Source: UBA10329 sp964500205 (GTDB lineage Bacteria > Bacteroidota > Bacteroidia > UBA10329). Taken from it: a stretch of DNA of 64,000 bases. Numbering within the stretch: the first letter of the stretch is position 1; every line of letters begins with the position of its first letter. Positions 9,190 through 17,609 of the stretch are shown piece after piece. The notes beneath the pieces are model-generated. The model did no database searches and was not told the DNA's origin. It saw only the letters and a program-made list of their open reading frames with translations. The position numbers and the translations under genes were made by a program. The stretch lies in NCBI GenBank assembly GCA_964500205.1, contig CAZCNS010000004.1, forward strand, positions 62,001-126,000, read 5' to 3'.

Positions 9190-10059
9190 TCAAGTGTACA
9201 GCTGCAGTCTCCGGCCCCTGCCATCCCTCATAGCTTGAAGGAACTCCTCATGCGAAAGGCAGCGGTTCGTGTTCGGTATCCTTCCTTTCGATGGGAATTC
9301 TACCGGTCTTCGGCTCATATTCTCGTAGTTGGAAGTGATGAGGAAGTCATCGCCTATCTCATACACTTCAAATTCGTCTGTCTCTGCATGGTAATAGTAG
9401 TAAACAGGGTTCACTTCTTTCGGGCCGACAATGACCTGAAGCGCATAGCGGGGTTCGGGAGACCGATTCACAGCCGTGTAATGGATCATATTGTCTTCAA
9501 AGATGACACCCTCACCCGCCTTTCTTGGAATCGCCTTGAAATGCTCTTTTAACAGCAATTCCTCGAATGGTTCGAAATAGTAAGGTACTCCCAAAGTGGC
9601 AATGTCCGGGACGATTTTGTGACTGCCCTCGACCAGTTCAATCGTCCCATTCTCTTTGGTACAATCCACAAGTGGACACCAGATGGTGAAGGTCGAATGG
9701 CGTTCGTCCTCAATGTGCGTCCAGTTCTGATGCACTGTAAGCTCACCGAGACCCGCGGGCTTCACATAAAAGTTGACGACCCAGATTCGGTAATCATCAA
9801 AGAGGTCATCGACTATCGGTGTGAACCATTTTCTGGCCACATCGATCACGTTCCGCTTGTATGGAGTTGCAGAATCGAGAAACGTGCAGTGATAATCGCT
9901 TAACCTGTTCTCAGGACGGAAACCGTCATTAGGAGGCACAACTTTGAGTTCTCCGAGGAGTCGGGTCACCTCCTCGGCATTGAACAACGGATGAAGCACA
10001 TAACCTTTCTCCAAGTAGTCCTGAAACTGGGACTCACGCTTGAATACCTTTCTGAACAT
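9190..10059 (-). CDS. PhyH-family dioxygenase-like protein with HxN in place of HxD
   Basis: 289 residues of the phytanoyl-CoA dioxygenase fold. The second-shell pattern is intact (LVEGSHK, then IHYTAVN with the distal His, then an Arg in EPRYALQ). The metal motif reads HQNW (codons CAT CAG AAC TGG), whereas four of its five neighbours read H-[QR]-D followed by W, I or L and the fifth HRDW. Non-haem Fe/2-oxoglutarate enzymes need the HxD carboxylate, so this copy may be inactive, may bind metal differently, or may have another reaction. It starts one base after the preceding PhyH gene ends. Last of the six PhyH genes in transcription order. Confidence 0.85.
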   Translation of the reverse strand: MFRKVFKRESQFQDYLEKGYVLHPLFNAEEVTRLLGELKVVPPNDGFRPENRLSDYHCTFLDSATPYKRNVIDVARKWFTPIVDDLFDDYRIWVVNFYVKPAGLGELTVHQNWTHIEDERHSTFTIWCPLVDCTKENGTIELVEGSHKIVPDIATLGVPYYFEPFEELLLKEHFKAIPRKAGEGVIFEDNMIHYTAVNRSPEPRYALQVIVGPKEVNPVYYYYHAETDEFEVYEIGDDFLITSNYENMSRRPVEFPSKGRIPNTNRCLSHEEFLQAMRDGRGRRLQLYT

Positions 10060-10060
10060 G

Positions 10061-10855
10061 TCAAGTTTGTTTGGAATGATGAGTTACCGGGTCTGTTCCA
10101 TGTTCATACGCATCGAGGAAAGCCTTGGAATTGATGGTGAAGTAGAAGTCGTCAGGCACATCGAAATCAACTACACGACCATGTTCGGGAGAACACCAGA
10201 AAGACTTCAATTTTGCGCTGATACCTGTAATGCAGAACGAGGCGTTGCGTCTTTCCACGTCCGAAATGTTGGGCAGCGAGTTGTGTACCAATTTATGATT
10301 CCACAGCAGTGCCTGACCCGCTTTCATCCAGATGTAGCTCACGGGCCTGTCGGAAGCATATGCGGGAATCTTCTCGTAGCCGGTGTACTTCTCGTTGGGT
10401 GTATATCTGATCTGGTCAAGCTCACGATGGCTTCCGGGAATCACTCCCACCGCCCCGGTCTCATCGGTGATGTCGCAGAGCGCCACCCAGATTGTATAGG
10501 ATTCCTGTCCCGAGGGTTCGTCCACAAAAGTCCAGTCCTGATGCAGCGGCACCGGATTGTCATCGCGTCCAGATTCTTTGTAAATGAAGCTTCCCTGAAA
10601 GACCTTGTAGCTTTGGAAAACACGGGAGAAATCCTCCGACAGCATGCCCATGAGTATTTCCGCAACCTTTGTTCGCACCTGCTCATCAGCGTGTTCGAGC
10701 GTGATGTGCAGCCCATTCACAGCGGGGAGTTGAGGCTTAAAGCGGTTGAAGACCGCGAGAACCTCGGCCACCCTGTCAGGCTTAATGACATCAATGACCG
10801 CATAGCCCTGAACATCAAGGTGTTCTTGAAGCCTTTCGTTCTTAAGAATGCGCAT
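10061..10855 (-). CDS. PhyH-family Fe(II)/2-oxoglutarate dioxygenase
   Basis: 264 residues. The facial triad is visible as HQDWTF (His and Asp) and LVHNSLPN (distal His), with VIPGSHREL before it and an Arg-rich RRNASF segment after it for the co-substrate. These enzymes hydroxylate unactivated C-H bonds or carry out desaturation, epoxidation or ring formation. Its start overlaps the end of the preceding PhyH gene by 14 bp. Sequence resemblance to that neighbour (both have YT.WVALCDIT..TG) suggests that they arose by duplication. The substrate is unknown. Confidence 0.85.
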   Translation of the reverse strand: MRILKNERLQEHLDVQGYAVIDVIKPDRVAEVLAVFNRFKPQLPAVNGLHITLEHADEQVRTKVAEILMGMLSEDFSRVFQSYKVFQGSFIYKESGRDDNPVPLHQDWTFVDEPSGQESYTIWVALCDITDETGAVGVIPGSHRELDQIRYTPNEKYTGYEKIPAYASDRPVSYIWMKAGQALLWNHKLVHNSLPNISDVERRNASFCITGISAKLKSFWCSPEHGRVVDFDVPDDFYFTINSKAFLDAYEHGTDPVTHHSKQT

Positions 10856-11720
10856 GGGTCGGATAGTTCAGTAATGGCAAATCGTCTACCCGACCTTTGT
10901 CAGAGACCGCAGTGGCCCCATCTGGCAGTTTTCCCGCACGGTGTGCCGCGTAAAGGTCGGTGGTGTTGTGCAGATGGTAGAAATCATCGGACACGTGGTA
11001 CCAGCGGAAACCGTTCTCTTCCTCCCAAAGGATGCGAAGCCTATTCTTCGCGTGGGTTATGGCAAAGGTGGCGCACAGGCGGGGGGTCGCTCCCGTGTTG
11101 ATACCGGAGCAATGCACAATGCGATGGTCCCAAAGAATCGCCTGTCCTTTGCTGGGCCAAAGCCAATGCACCGAGCCTGCCTCAGCGATGTCGCGTATCT
11201 CGTCAGCAAAACGGTAGGTCTCCTTCGGAACTGGATGTTTCAGGTGCCTCACCTTGAGATGGCTGCCGGCAACCACACCGATGCCGCCTGTTTCCTTGGT
11301 GATGTCACACAATGCCACCCACAGCGTGTAAGACCGCTCGCCCATTTGCTCGTTCACGAAGCTCCAGTCACGGTGGAACCCGATGGCGTTGCTTTCCGAT
11401 GATGGCTCTTTGATGAAGAAGTTCCCGTGCAGCAGCTTGAAGTCTGTGAATCGCGATGCGAGGCGGGGCCTCAGCATGGACATGAGCTGTGCCGATGTCT
11501 CGTACCGCAGTGGGGCAGGGGCATGCTCTGTGGTGATATGCACTCCTCTGACGAAGGGCAGACCGCTCAGTTTTTCGGGAAGAGCGGACAGGAACTCCTG
11601 AATATCAGCATCGTTGAGAAGATCCAACAGCACATAGCCGTCCGTGTCAAGCTGCTTCTGCAGGCCACTGTCAAGCAGAATGCACTGCGCTGTAGGGCCA
11701 TTGTTTTCAATCCAGCTCAT
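10842..11720 (-). CDS. PhyH-family Fe(II)/2-oxoglutarate dioxygenase
   Basis: 292 residues with the triad HRDWSF and IVHCSGIN, the loop VVAGSHLKV and the shared block YTLWVALCDITKETG. It is the closest visible relative of the next PhyH downstream. The gene overlaps the preceding PhyH gene by four bases (ATGA), and its own 3' end overlaps the next start by 14 bp, so translation is probably coupled along the series. A soluble cytoplasmic oxygenase acting on the cluster intermediate is inferred from context; no substrate can be read from the sequence. Confidence 0.85.
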   Translation of the reverse strand: MSWIENNGPTAQCILLDSGLQKQLDTDGYVLLDLLNDADIQEFLSALPEKLSGLPFVRGVHITTEHAPAPLRYETSAQLMSMLRPRLASRFTDFKLLHGNFFIKEPSSESNAIGFHRDWSFVNEQMGERSYTLWVALCDITKETGGIGVVAGSHLKVRHLKHPVPKETYRFADEIRDIAEAGSVHWLWPSKGQAILWDHRIVHCSGINTGATPRLCATFAITHAKNRLRILWEEENGFRWYHVSDDFYHLHNTTDLYAAHRAGKLPDGATAVSDKGRVDDLPLLNYPTHAHS

Positions 11721-12550
11721 TGGAACTGCTGCTTGAATTGGATCACCGCCTCCTCCAACTGTGCCGGGCTGAGGTCGATTACGTCATTCTTCATGATGCC
11801 GAGGCTGCGGTAGCCCGATGGCCGCGACTTGTAATCGTAGGTGGTGAAGAAGTCCACATCTATCTCGAACACCTCCACCTCACCTTCCACCTCTGTTTGG
11901 TAGTGGTGCAGCATCATCTCGCCTTTCGGTTTCATCCCGATCATGGTCACAGTGCGGTGTTGGTCGCTGTCGTTGGCCATGGTGGCATGGATGAGGGCGT
12001 TGTCGAAGAAAAGTGCCTCGCCACGCCTTACCCTCAGCAGGGTGCGGTGCCGGTCTATCACATCTCCGAAAGCATCACCGGAGTACTGCCACGGGGTGGT
12101 GGCACTGCGGAATCCTTTGAAGAACTGGTGGCTGCCCTCCAGCACGCCAAAGCCCCCGTTGCGTTCGTCCACATCGTGCAGCGGCACCCAGGCGCAATAG
12201 GTGCGCACACGACTCTCGTCCACGATGCTCCAGTCCTGATGGTTGGAGAACACGCCCATGCCGGGCGGTTTGTTGATGAACACGCCCTCGATCGGCTCGG
12301 CATTGTTCAACAGGGCGTTCACCCTGGGCCAGAGGAACTGCGTGAGAAAGTGTCGCGTGTCCTCCACATAGTCCCTATCGTGGTGCTGCATGTTGCTGTA
12401 GAACATCCTGTCCATGGGGAATGGCGGGTTGACCCTTGTAGAGTAATCTACCAGTTCCTGCTGCTCATCCGGTTTTAGAAGCGGCAGGATCACGTAGCCT
12501 CGCGTCTTCAGGAGGTGGTCGGCAGCAGGGTCTTTTAGGGAGATATTCAT
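11717..12550 (-). CDS. PhyH-family Fe(II)/2-oxoglutarate dioxygenase
   Basis: 277 residues with HQDWSIVDE, VLEGSHQFF and LIHATMAND, then RTVTMIG. All three metal ligands are present. Spacing and the VDE after the first motif place it between the two sub-groups of this array: the CDIT pair downstream and the WTPIT pair upstream. Joined to both neighbours by four-base ATGA overlaps. Function beyond an Fe/2-oxoglutarate oxygenase is not readable. Confidence 0.85.
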   Translation of the reverse strand: MNISLKDPAADHLLKTRGYVILPLLKPDEQQELVDYSTRVNPPFPMDRMFYSNMQHHDRDYVEDTRHFLTQFLWPRVNALLNNAEPIEGVFINKPPGMGVFSNHQDWSIVDESRVRTYCAWVPLHDVDERNGGFGVLEGSHQFFKGFRSATTPWQYSGDAFGDVIDRHRTLLRVRRGEALFFDNALIHATMANDSDQHRTVTMIGMKPKGEMMLHHYQTEVEGEVEVFEIDVDFFTTYDYKSRPSGYRSLGIMKNDVIDLSPAQLEEAVIQFKQQFQ

Positions 12551-13359
12551 GCCAGTTTCGGTTCTGAGTGAAGGAACCTCATGTGCTTTCCCTGGGCTGT
12601 CTTGCTATGGTGTTCCTGCTCGAAGAAGTAGGCAGGGTCTATCTCGTAGACGTCCACCAGCCCGCTGTCATCCGGATTCTGTGCGTAGTAGATGCAGGGC
12701 TCATGTGCCGGTTTCACGTAGAAGTTCACCACTGCCCGCGTTTTGCCGGAGGTATTGGCCTGCGACCCGTGCAGCAGCCGAGCATCGAAGAACAGGGTCT
12801 CTCCCATCTTCACATCGAGCACCTTGTAACTTTCGCGATAGAGGCCCTCGTCCATTTTGGGGTATTCGAGCAGATGCGACCGCTGATGAGACCCGGAGTG
12901 GTTGCTGCCAGGCACCACGAACATACGGCCCGAGTCCAGCCCGGTCTCCGTGATGGGCGTCCATGAGTAAATGCCGTAAGTGCGTCTCTCATCCACCACT
13001 GGAATGTCCCTATGAAGCGGGTGATAGGTGTCCTCTCCCGATTTCTTCATCATGAACACCCCGCCCGTGTGCTCGAAGCTTCCTTCGATGAATATCCGGT
13101 TGAATGCCTTGGTGAAGATGCCGTCTATCAGGCCTTTGGAGTAGCGCACGGCATCGCGGTTGGCCACGTTGCACGATGCCGCGAAGTAGTTGAGCTTCTC
13201 GCCCTCTATCATCGACAGGAATTGCCGGTAGCCTGCTTGCAGCTCACGCAGTTCCTTCTCGGTGAGCACCTGCACAATGAAGTAGCCATCGGTCGTCAGT
13301 GAACGATGAGACGAGTCACTCCGAAGTATCTGATGGGAATATGGTCTATCAATTTCCAT
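12547..13359 (-). CDS. PhyH-family Fe(II)/2-oxoglutarate dioxygenase
   Basis: 270 residues with HRDIPVVDE, the block YSWTPITETG, VVPGSNHSG and LLHGSQANT followed by RAVVNFYVK. The metal triad is intact. It closely resembles the next gene upstream in block order and wording, which suggests recent duplication. A -7-like element TACATTTG lies in the 56-bp gap before its ATG, so it may head a sub-transcript. The usual Ser of the GSH block is followed by Asn-His rather than His (GSNH), a small departure from its neighbours. Confidence 0.85.
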   Translation of the reverse strand: MEIDRPYSHQILRSDSSHRSLTTDGYFIVQVLTEKELRELQAGYRQFLSMIEGEKLNYFAASCNVANRDAVRYSKGLIDGIFTKAFNRIFIEGSFEHTGGVFMMKKSGEDTYHPLHRDIPVVDERRTYGIYSWTPITETGLDSGRMFVVPGSNHSGSHQRSHLLEYPKMDEGLYRESYKVLDVKMGETLFFDARLLHGSQANTSGKTRAVVNFYVKPAHEPCIYYAQNPDDSGLVDVYEIDPAYFFEQEHHSKTAQGKHMRFLHSEPKLA

Positions 13360-13391
13360 TCACTGCTATGAATTAGAAGCTTCAGATTGCC

Positions 13392-13399
13392 CAAATGTA
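13392..13399 (-). promoter_or_regulatory. Candidate -7 promoter element TACATTTG inside the PhyH array
   Basis: Reads TACATTTG on the minus strand, an exact match to the Bacteroidota -7 consensus TAnnTTTG. It lies in the only gap of more than 50 bp within the PhyH array, about 33 bases before the ATG at 13359. No clear TTG was seen at -33. Confidence 0.45.
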
Positions 13400-13415
13400 G
13401 CAGGTAAGTTCACTC

Positions 13416-14276
13416 TCAGCGCGGGAATCGCCTTGGTGCACCTGTCGGTCCAAGTGGCGCAGAAAGTTGGCGCTCTGTTCTTAGATACCTAAGAAATCTG
13501 AAGTTCGGGTCTGTGCCGATGGGGTCTAACTGATTGAAGTAGTAGTGGTCTCTGTCTATTTCATAAACATCCACGTCCAACGGGTTTTCTGCGTTTCTGA
13601 CGAAATAGAGATAATCGGCCTGTTTGGACTTGACGTAGTAATTGACCGTGACGCGGTCCTTGACTGAGGTGTTTGGAAGTGAGCCATGCATCAGAGCAGT
13701 ATCAAAGAACACTGTGTGTCCCATGGGAATGTCAAGCGTCTCAACCAAGAATCCTAATTGCAGCAAGTCATTCTCCGATAGGTCGAACGATTCAGGCCCG
13801 GTGCGCTGCCGAATTCCGTGAAGGTGACTTCCAGGAACTACGAACAATTTGCCTGTATTCTGACCGGTCTTTGTAATGGGTGTCCATGAATACATGGCGA
13901 AAGTACTGGTCTCGTCCACCATGGGTAGATCTTGATGAAGCCCATTTGGCCTCGTTCCTTCCCCACATGTTTTGATGAGGTATGTACCCCCAACCAGATC
14001 TGCCGCTTCTTCACGGAAAAGGCGTTTGAAAGCTTGACGGCACACGCGGTCAAGATGTTCCCTTGCAACGGATTTGGCTTTCATTTCCGGAACAGCGCAA
14101 GAAGCTGCGAAGTGCGAGAATCGGCTTCGGTCAGTATAGGATAGGAAATCCTGATAGCCTTCATTCAGAAGCTCGATTTCCTTTCCAGTGAAAAGTTCAG
14201 TTATGACGAATCCATCCTTCATCAGCTTCTGATGCAGGTCGCTGTCATTAAAAAGAATAGGATTGAAGATTCTCAT
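13416..14276 (-). CDS. PhyH-family Fe(II)/2-oxoglutarate dioxygenase
   Basis: 286 residues with HQDLPMVDE, YSWTPITKTG, VVPGSHLHG and LMHGSLPNT, then RVTVNYYVK. The metal triad is complete. First of the six PhyH genes in transcription order and the nearest paralogue of the second. The tail, about the last 20 residues, is rich in Pro, Arg and Gly and has no counterpart in its neighbours. It lies 14 bp after the unrecognised gene. Probably cytoplasmic, as no signal peptide is seen. Confidence 0.85.
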   Translation of the reverse strand: MRIFNPILFNDSDLHQKLMKDGFVITELFTGKEIELLNEGYQDFLSYTDRSRFSHFAASCAVPEMKAKSVAREHLDRVCRQAFKRLFREEAADLVGGTYLIKTCGEGTRPNGLHQDLPMVDETSTFAMYSWTPITKTGQNTGKLFVVPGSHLHGIRQRTGPESFDLSENDLLQLGFLVETLDIPMGHTVFFDTALMHGSLPNTSVKDRVTVNYYVKSKQADYLYFVRNAENPLDVDVYEIDRDHYYFNQLDPIGTDPNFRFLRYLRTERQLSAPLGPTGAPRRFPR

Positions 14277-14290
14277 TGAGGGGTTCCACT

Positions 14291-15193
14291 CTAGAGATGA
14301 TTCGCTGCGAAGGGCGAAGGTGGTAAAGCTGTATTCACACCAACCGTTCTAAGCATATGGCCCAATGTATCCACATATTGATTTGTCATGCGCGGTACTC
14401 CGGTCTCCGGAACCAGATTGTCGGGTTTGAACAGATAGACTGACTTGATGGGACTGCCATCATAAAATCCGTAAGCTTTCACGGCCAGCCCAAAGTCGCT
14501 GCTAACCTGCTCCACAGTTTTCCGTTGTTTCGAGTTCAACTGGTCGGCCTGTTTTAAGGCGTCAAAGTCCTTCCCGTACCATGTGTTCACTTTCCAGTCA
14601 GAGGCCGTCTCTGCAAATTCAATGAAGACCGCACGGTTAAGGAATTCGAAACCGAAATGTCTGGCGAAAAAACGCTTTTCCTCAGAGCCAGAGAAGTATA
14701 GGTATCTCTTCACTCGTTGAGCATCATTGGGTCCATACTCATGACTGATTCCTACAGAGTGTGTAACAGGGAAGGGGTTGAAAGGGAGCAATGAGCCCTG
14801 TCTCGTTGCCTCATAAGCCTCTTGCGTATTCTGTAAGCGATAATGAAATCCGACATCTGGCCCGTTGTTCCTCCCCGAGTAATACTTCAACGTGAATGCG
14901 CATCCCGAGTGGTCTGGAGTGTTGACCTTAGAATGCTCATGAAAGTCATAATAACGGAAAAAGTCTGCCGAATGAGGAAGAAACGCATTCACGGTTTCTG
15001 GAAACAATCGATGGAACAGATGGAAGTAGAATTTCACGGAATGCACACCTGTTGGGTCGAAGTTGATGCCTACATATGTGAGGAACGGGTATTCGGGGGC
15101 CTGCGCCCAGGCAGATTGATATGAGCGGAACGTCTCGATGAGCCGATGTTCTGCAAGCAACCTGTTTAATGAGTTGTCTTGCTCAGTCATCAT
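14291..15193 (-). CDS. Unrecognised beta-strand-rich protein of the biosynthetic cluster
   Basis: About 300 residues that I cannot assign. No signal peptide, membrane segment or common cofactor motif is visible. The sequence contains repeated short strands that end in basic or aromatic residues, such as VKFYFHLFHRL, CAFTLKYYSG, VKRYLYFSG, FIEFAE and KSVYLFKPDN. That alternation recalls the antiparallel barrel of ABBA-type aromatic prenyltransferases, which are also about 300 residues long, but this is only a pattern impression. The ATG at 15193 (or 15190) overlaps the end of the Wzt gene; the frame extends to 15223. It is placed between the transporter ATPase and the six oxygenases, so a core biosynthetic step is possible. 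Confidence 0.7.
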   Translation of the reverse strand: MMTEQDNSLNRLLAEHRLIETFRSYQSAWAQAPEYPFLTYVGINFDPTGVHSVKFYFHLFHRLFPETVNAFLPHSADFFRYYDFHEHSKVNTPDHSGCAFTLKYYSGRNNGPDVGFHYRLQNTQEAYEATRQGSLLPFNPFPVTHSVGISHEYGPNDAQRVKRYLYFSGSEEKRFFARHFGFEFLNRAVFIEFAETASDWKVNTWYGKDFDALKQADQLNSKQRKTVEQVSSDFGLAVKAYGFYDGSPIKSVYLFKPDNLVPETGVPRMTNQYVDTLGHMLRTVGVNTALPPSPFAANHL

Positions 15194-16481
15194 CGCTTTC
15201 TGAATTGTCGATGCGCCATTCACAGTTTACAAAAAGGCTTCCGGCAACATTGAATCTGTCAAGAGCTACCTCAACGCCAGCTATTCGGAATTCTGGCCGG
15301 AAGACTACTATATCATCATATCGCAACAAAGTGTCCACAGAATTCGCGGTGTTCGCGTCCTCAGCACGTTTTTCCCCAAAGTTCTTCTGAGCCTCGGAGA
15401 GCATGGTTTGGATATTGGTTAGGAAAAGAATGGACAACCGATAAATCTGGCCATGAAAAGTGCCGGAAGGAACAGTGCAGGAACAGCTGAACCGATCAGC
15501 ACCTCCGTGATTGAACTGGCTGTTAAGAAAGGCCCCTGTTTGAAATACGGGGTTTCCAGCCACATCACGGAACAGGAGAATAATGTCAACCGGGTCTGAA
15601 ATGTTTTTCAGGCCATATGTCAGATCAATGGTTAATGGAAGATCCGTTCTCAAATTTTGCTTTTCCAATGCTGTTCTGTGATAGAGCGAGAATGAATGAA
15701 TACATAACTTAGAAGAAGAGACAAGATTATCCGACTTGAGCGTAACAGGTGACCTGGCGATGTGATTATCGCCCTTCAGAAAGCTCGATTCCTGATACTG
15801 AAGCAGTAGTCTGGAGCTGCGGTCAATCTCCACCAACCTGCCTTTCTCCAACATGATGTACATGTCCTTGTCGTTCAACTCAGAAAGGCTGTGGCTCACA
15901 TGAATAATGGTGCGCCCCATGGCACCAAGTTCCTGTATCCGCTGCTTCGACTTGGCCATGAAACGCGCATCTCCCACACTAAGCACCTCATCGAAGAGAT
16001 AGACATCGAAGTCCAGATGGGCGATGATGCTGAAGGCCAACCTGAGGAACATGCCGTTGGAGTAGTTCTTCACCGGCTCGTCTATGGCCGTGCGCAGTTC
16101 GCTGAAGGCGATGATCGCATCCACGTGCGGGGCGATCTCCGATCTGCTGAAGCCCAGGGTCTGACCATGCAGGTAGATATTGTCACGGCCGCTCAGTTCC
16201 TGATGGAATCCTGCTCCGATGTCGAGTATGCTGCCTATGCGACCTCGCACCTCCACCCGTCCACCCGAGGGTTTCGTAACCCCTGATAGGATCTTGAGCA
16301 GTGTGCTCTTTCCGCTGCCGTTAGGGCCGATGATGCCGACACTCAGCCCTTTTTCTACCTGGAAACTCACGTTATGGAGCGCCCAATGATCGTGGTCAGA
16401 AGCTCCGTCCGCATGAATTGCGGCATTGCGCAGCAGAAACCGCTTGGAGACCTCCTGTACCGCTATCGCAATTTGACTCAT
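15183..16481 (-). CDS. wzt: Wzt-type ABC transporter ATPase with C-terminal carbohydrate-binding-like domain
   Basis: 432 residues. The first 230 or so are an ABC ATPase of the polysaccharide/teichoic-acid export class: Walker A GPNGSGKST, signature region VKNYSNGM, Walker B VYLFDE with VLSVGD, and the switch HVSHSL. The remaining 200 residues form a separate beta-rich domain in the position of the Wzt C-terminal domain, which in O9a-type systems recognises the terminal modification of the exported glycan. The cognate permease is 6 kb away at 22783. Its presence indicates that the product crosses the inner membrane, probably lipid-linked. Long length supports a substrate-reading domain rather than a simple TagH-like ATPase. 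Confidence 0.9.
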   Translation of the reverse strand: MSQIAIAVQEVSKRFLLRNAAIHADGASDHDHWALHNVSFQVEKGLSVGIIGPNGSGKSTLLKILSGVTKPSGGRVEVRGRIGSILDIGAGFHQELSGRDNIYLHGQTLGFSRSEIAPHVDAIIAFSELRTAIDEPVKNYSNGMFLRLAFSIIAHLDFDVYLFDEVLSVGDARFMAKSKQRIQELGAMGRTIIHVSHSLSELNDKDMYIMLEKGRLVEIDRSSRLLLQYQESSFLKGDNHIARSPVTLKSDNLVSSSKLCIHSFSLYHRTALEKQNLRTDLPLTIDLTYGLKNISDPVDIILLFRDVAGNPVFQTGAFLNSQFNHGGADRFSCSCTVPSGTFHGQIYRLSILFLTNIQTMLSEAQKNFGEKRAEDANTANSVDTLLRYDDIVVFRPEFRIAGVEVALDRFNVAGSLFVNCEWRIDNSESDDD

Positions 16482-16509
16482 ATTGAACTCAACTCAGGAA
16501 ATGAAAGGG

Positions 16510-17457
16510 TCAACCGAGGTTGCCCGCAGGTTCGTTGGAGGCCACATCAAAAACCGCCCCCGATATGTGTGCCGAACGTTCGTCACAGAGAAACACTACC
16601 ATATCAGCCACTTGGTCCGGGCTGAGTATGGCACCCGGTATCTGTGCAGCCTTGCCCCAGCGATCGTTCAGGGCCTCTATGGTGGGGTTGTCGGGACTCA
16701 ATCGGTTGAGAACATATTCGTTGTTAAGCATGCCAGTGTCGGTAGCTGTGGGACACACCACATTGCAGGTGATGCCGTTACGGCCCTCTTCAAGGGCAAG
16801 TGATTTCGCAAAACCCACCATTCCCCATTTGGAGGCCACATAGGCCGTACTGTTAGAAGCTCCCTTTCGCGCGAGTTGGGATGCTACGAAAACGATTCTT
16901 GCAGCCCCCGAAGCCCTTAGCAGCGGAAGCATGGGGCGGATTGAGTTGGCAGCTCCGATGAGGTTCACCCCGATCACATTCTCCCAGGAATTTGCGCTCT
17001 CGCTGTCAAAGCGTTCCATGGAAGCGATGCCGGCATTGGCCACCAGCGTGTCCAGTTTACCGAACTCGCTTTTGACCCGTTCAGCCAGCAGCCCCATCGC
17101 CTCACGGTCGCGCACATCTGCCTGAACAGCTATGCAGCGTCCACCTGATTGAGTGATCTCCTCTGCGGTCCTGTTTAGCTCCTCAGTGTTTGCCAATGGA
17201 TACTTCACAGAGTCGATCTGCGAAGCTATGTCGCATATGACCACGGCCGCCCCACTGGCTGCAAGCTGCATGGCGACTGCGCGGCCTATGCCACGGGCTC
17301 CTCCCGTGACCAGTGCCACCTTTCCGCTCATCTGGCCTTTTGCCAGCCCTTTGTCCTTGGCGAGCTGAGCACCCAGCGCACCTACTGGGATTCCAGCAAG
17401 GGTACCTCCCGTAAGCATGAGCGACTCCCTTCTGCTCATCTTTCTGTTTCCGCTCAT
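16510..17457 (-). CDS. SDR oxidoreductase with an N-terminal twin-arginine-like signal
   Basis: About 315 residues. After MSGNRK comes SRRESLMLTGG and a moderately hydrophobic stretch ending ALGAQ, which has the form of a Tat signal. A linker leads to a classical SDR domain: TGGARGIGR, ANAG, a Ser in VASQ and YVASK. Tat export would carry a folded enzyme with bound NAD(P) to the periplasm, as known for some Gfo/Idh-family proteins. The frame extends 18 codons upstream, but the ATG at 17457 puts the RR pair in the usual place. It is the promoter-proximal gene of the long operon. A cytoplasmic location, with the leader retained, cannot be ruled out. Confidence 0.8.
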   Translation of the reverse strand: MSGNRKMSRRESLMLTGGTLAGIPVGALGAQLAKDKGLAKGQMSGKVALVTGGARGIGRAVAMQLAASGAAVVICDIASQIDSVKYPLANTEELNRTAEEITQSGGRCIAVQADVRDREAMGLLAERVKSEFGKLDTLVANAGIASMERFDSESANSWENVIGVNLIGAANSIRPMLPLLRASGAARIVFVASQLARKGASNSTAYVASKWGMVGFAKSLALEEGRNGITCNVVCPTATDTGMLNNEYVLNRLSPDNPTIEALNDRWGKAAQIPGAILSPDQVADMVVFLCDERSAHISGAVFDVASNEPAGNLG

Positions 17458-17580
17458 GGTGCAATGATTTTTAGCCCGCTTAGGTACCTCAGCGTTGCAG
17501 GTGCTGCGCAAAGGAACTCATTGCTTCGCACCCAAGGAAACTTCCTCCGCTTGGAATCGGTGTCGCCTTTCGCGTAGCTA

Positions 17581-17588
17581 TACATTTG
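17581..17588 (+). promoter_or_regulatory. Candidate -7 promoter element TACATTTG for the second UbiA gene
   Basis: Exact TAnnTTTG match followed by GGCG. Transcription would start near 17595, just ahead of the ATG at 17610, which is why I prefer that ATG over an upstream TTG. The next gene block on this strand (20990) has the same TACWTTTGGCG string. Confidence 0.5.
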
Positions 17589-17609
17589 GCGCGTTCGCTA
17601 CGCAACGAT

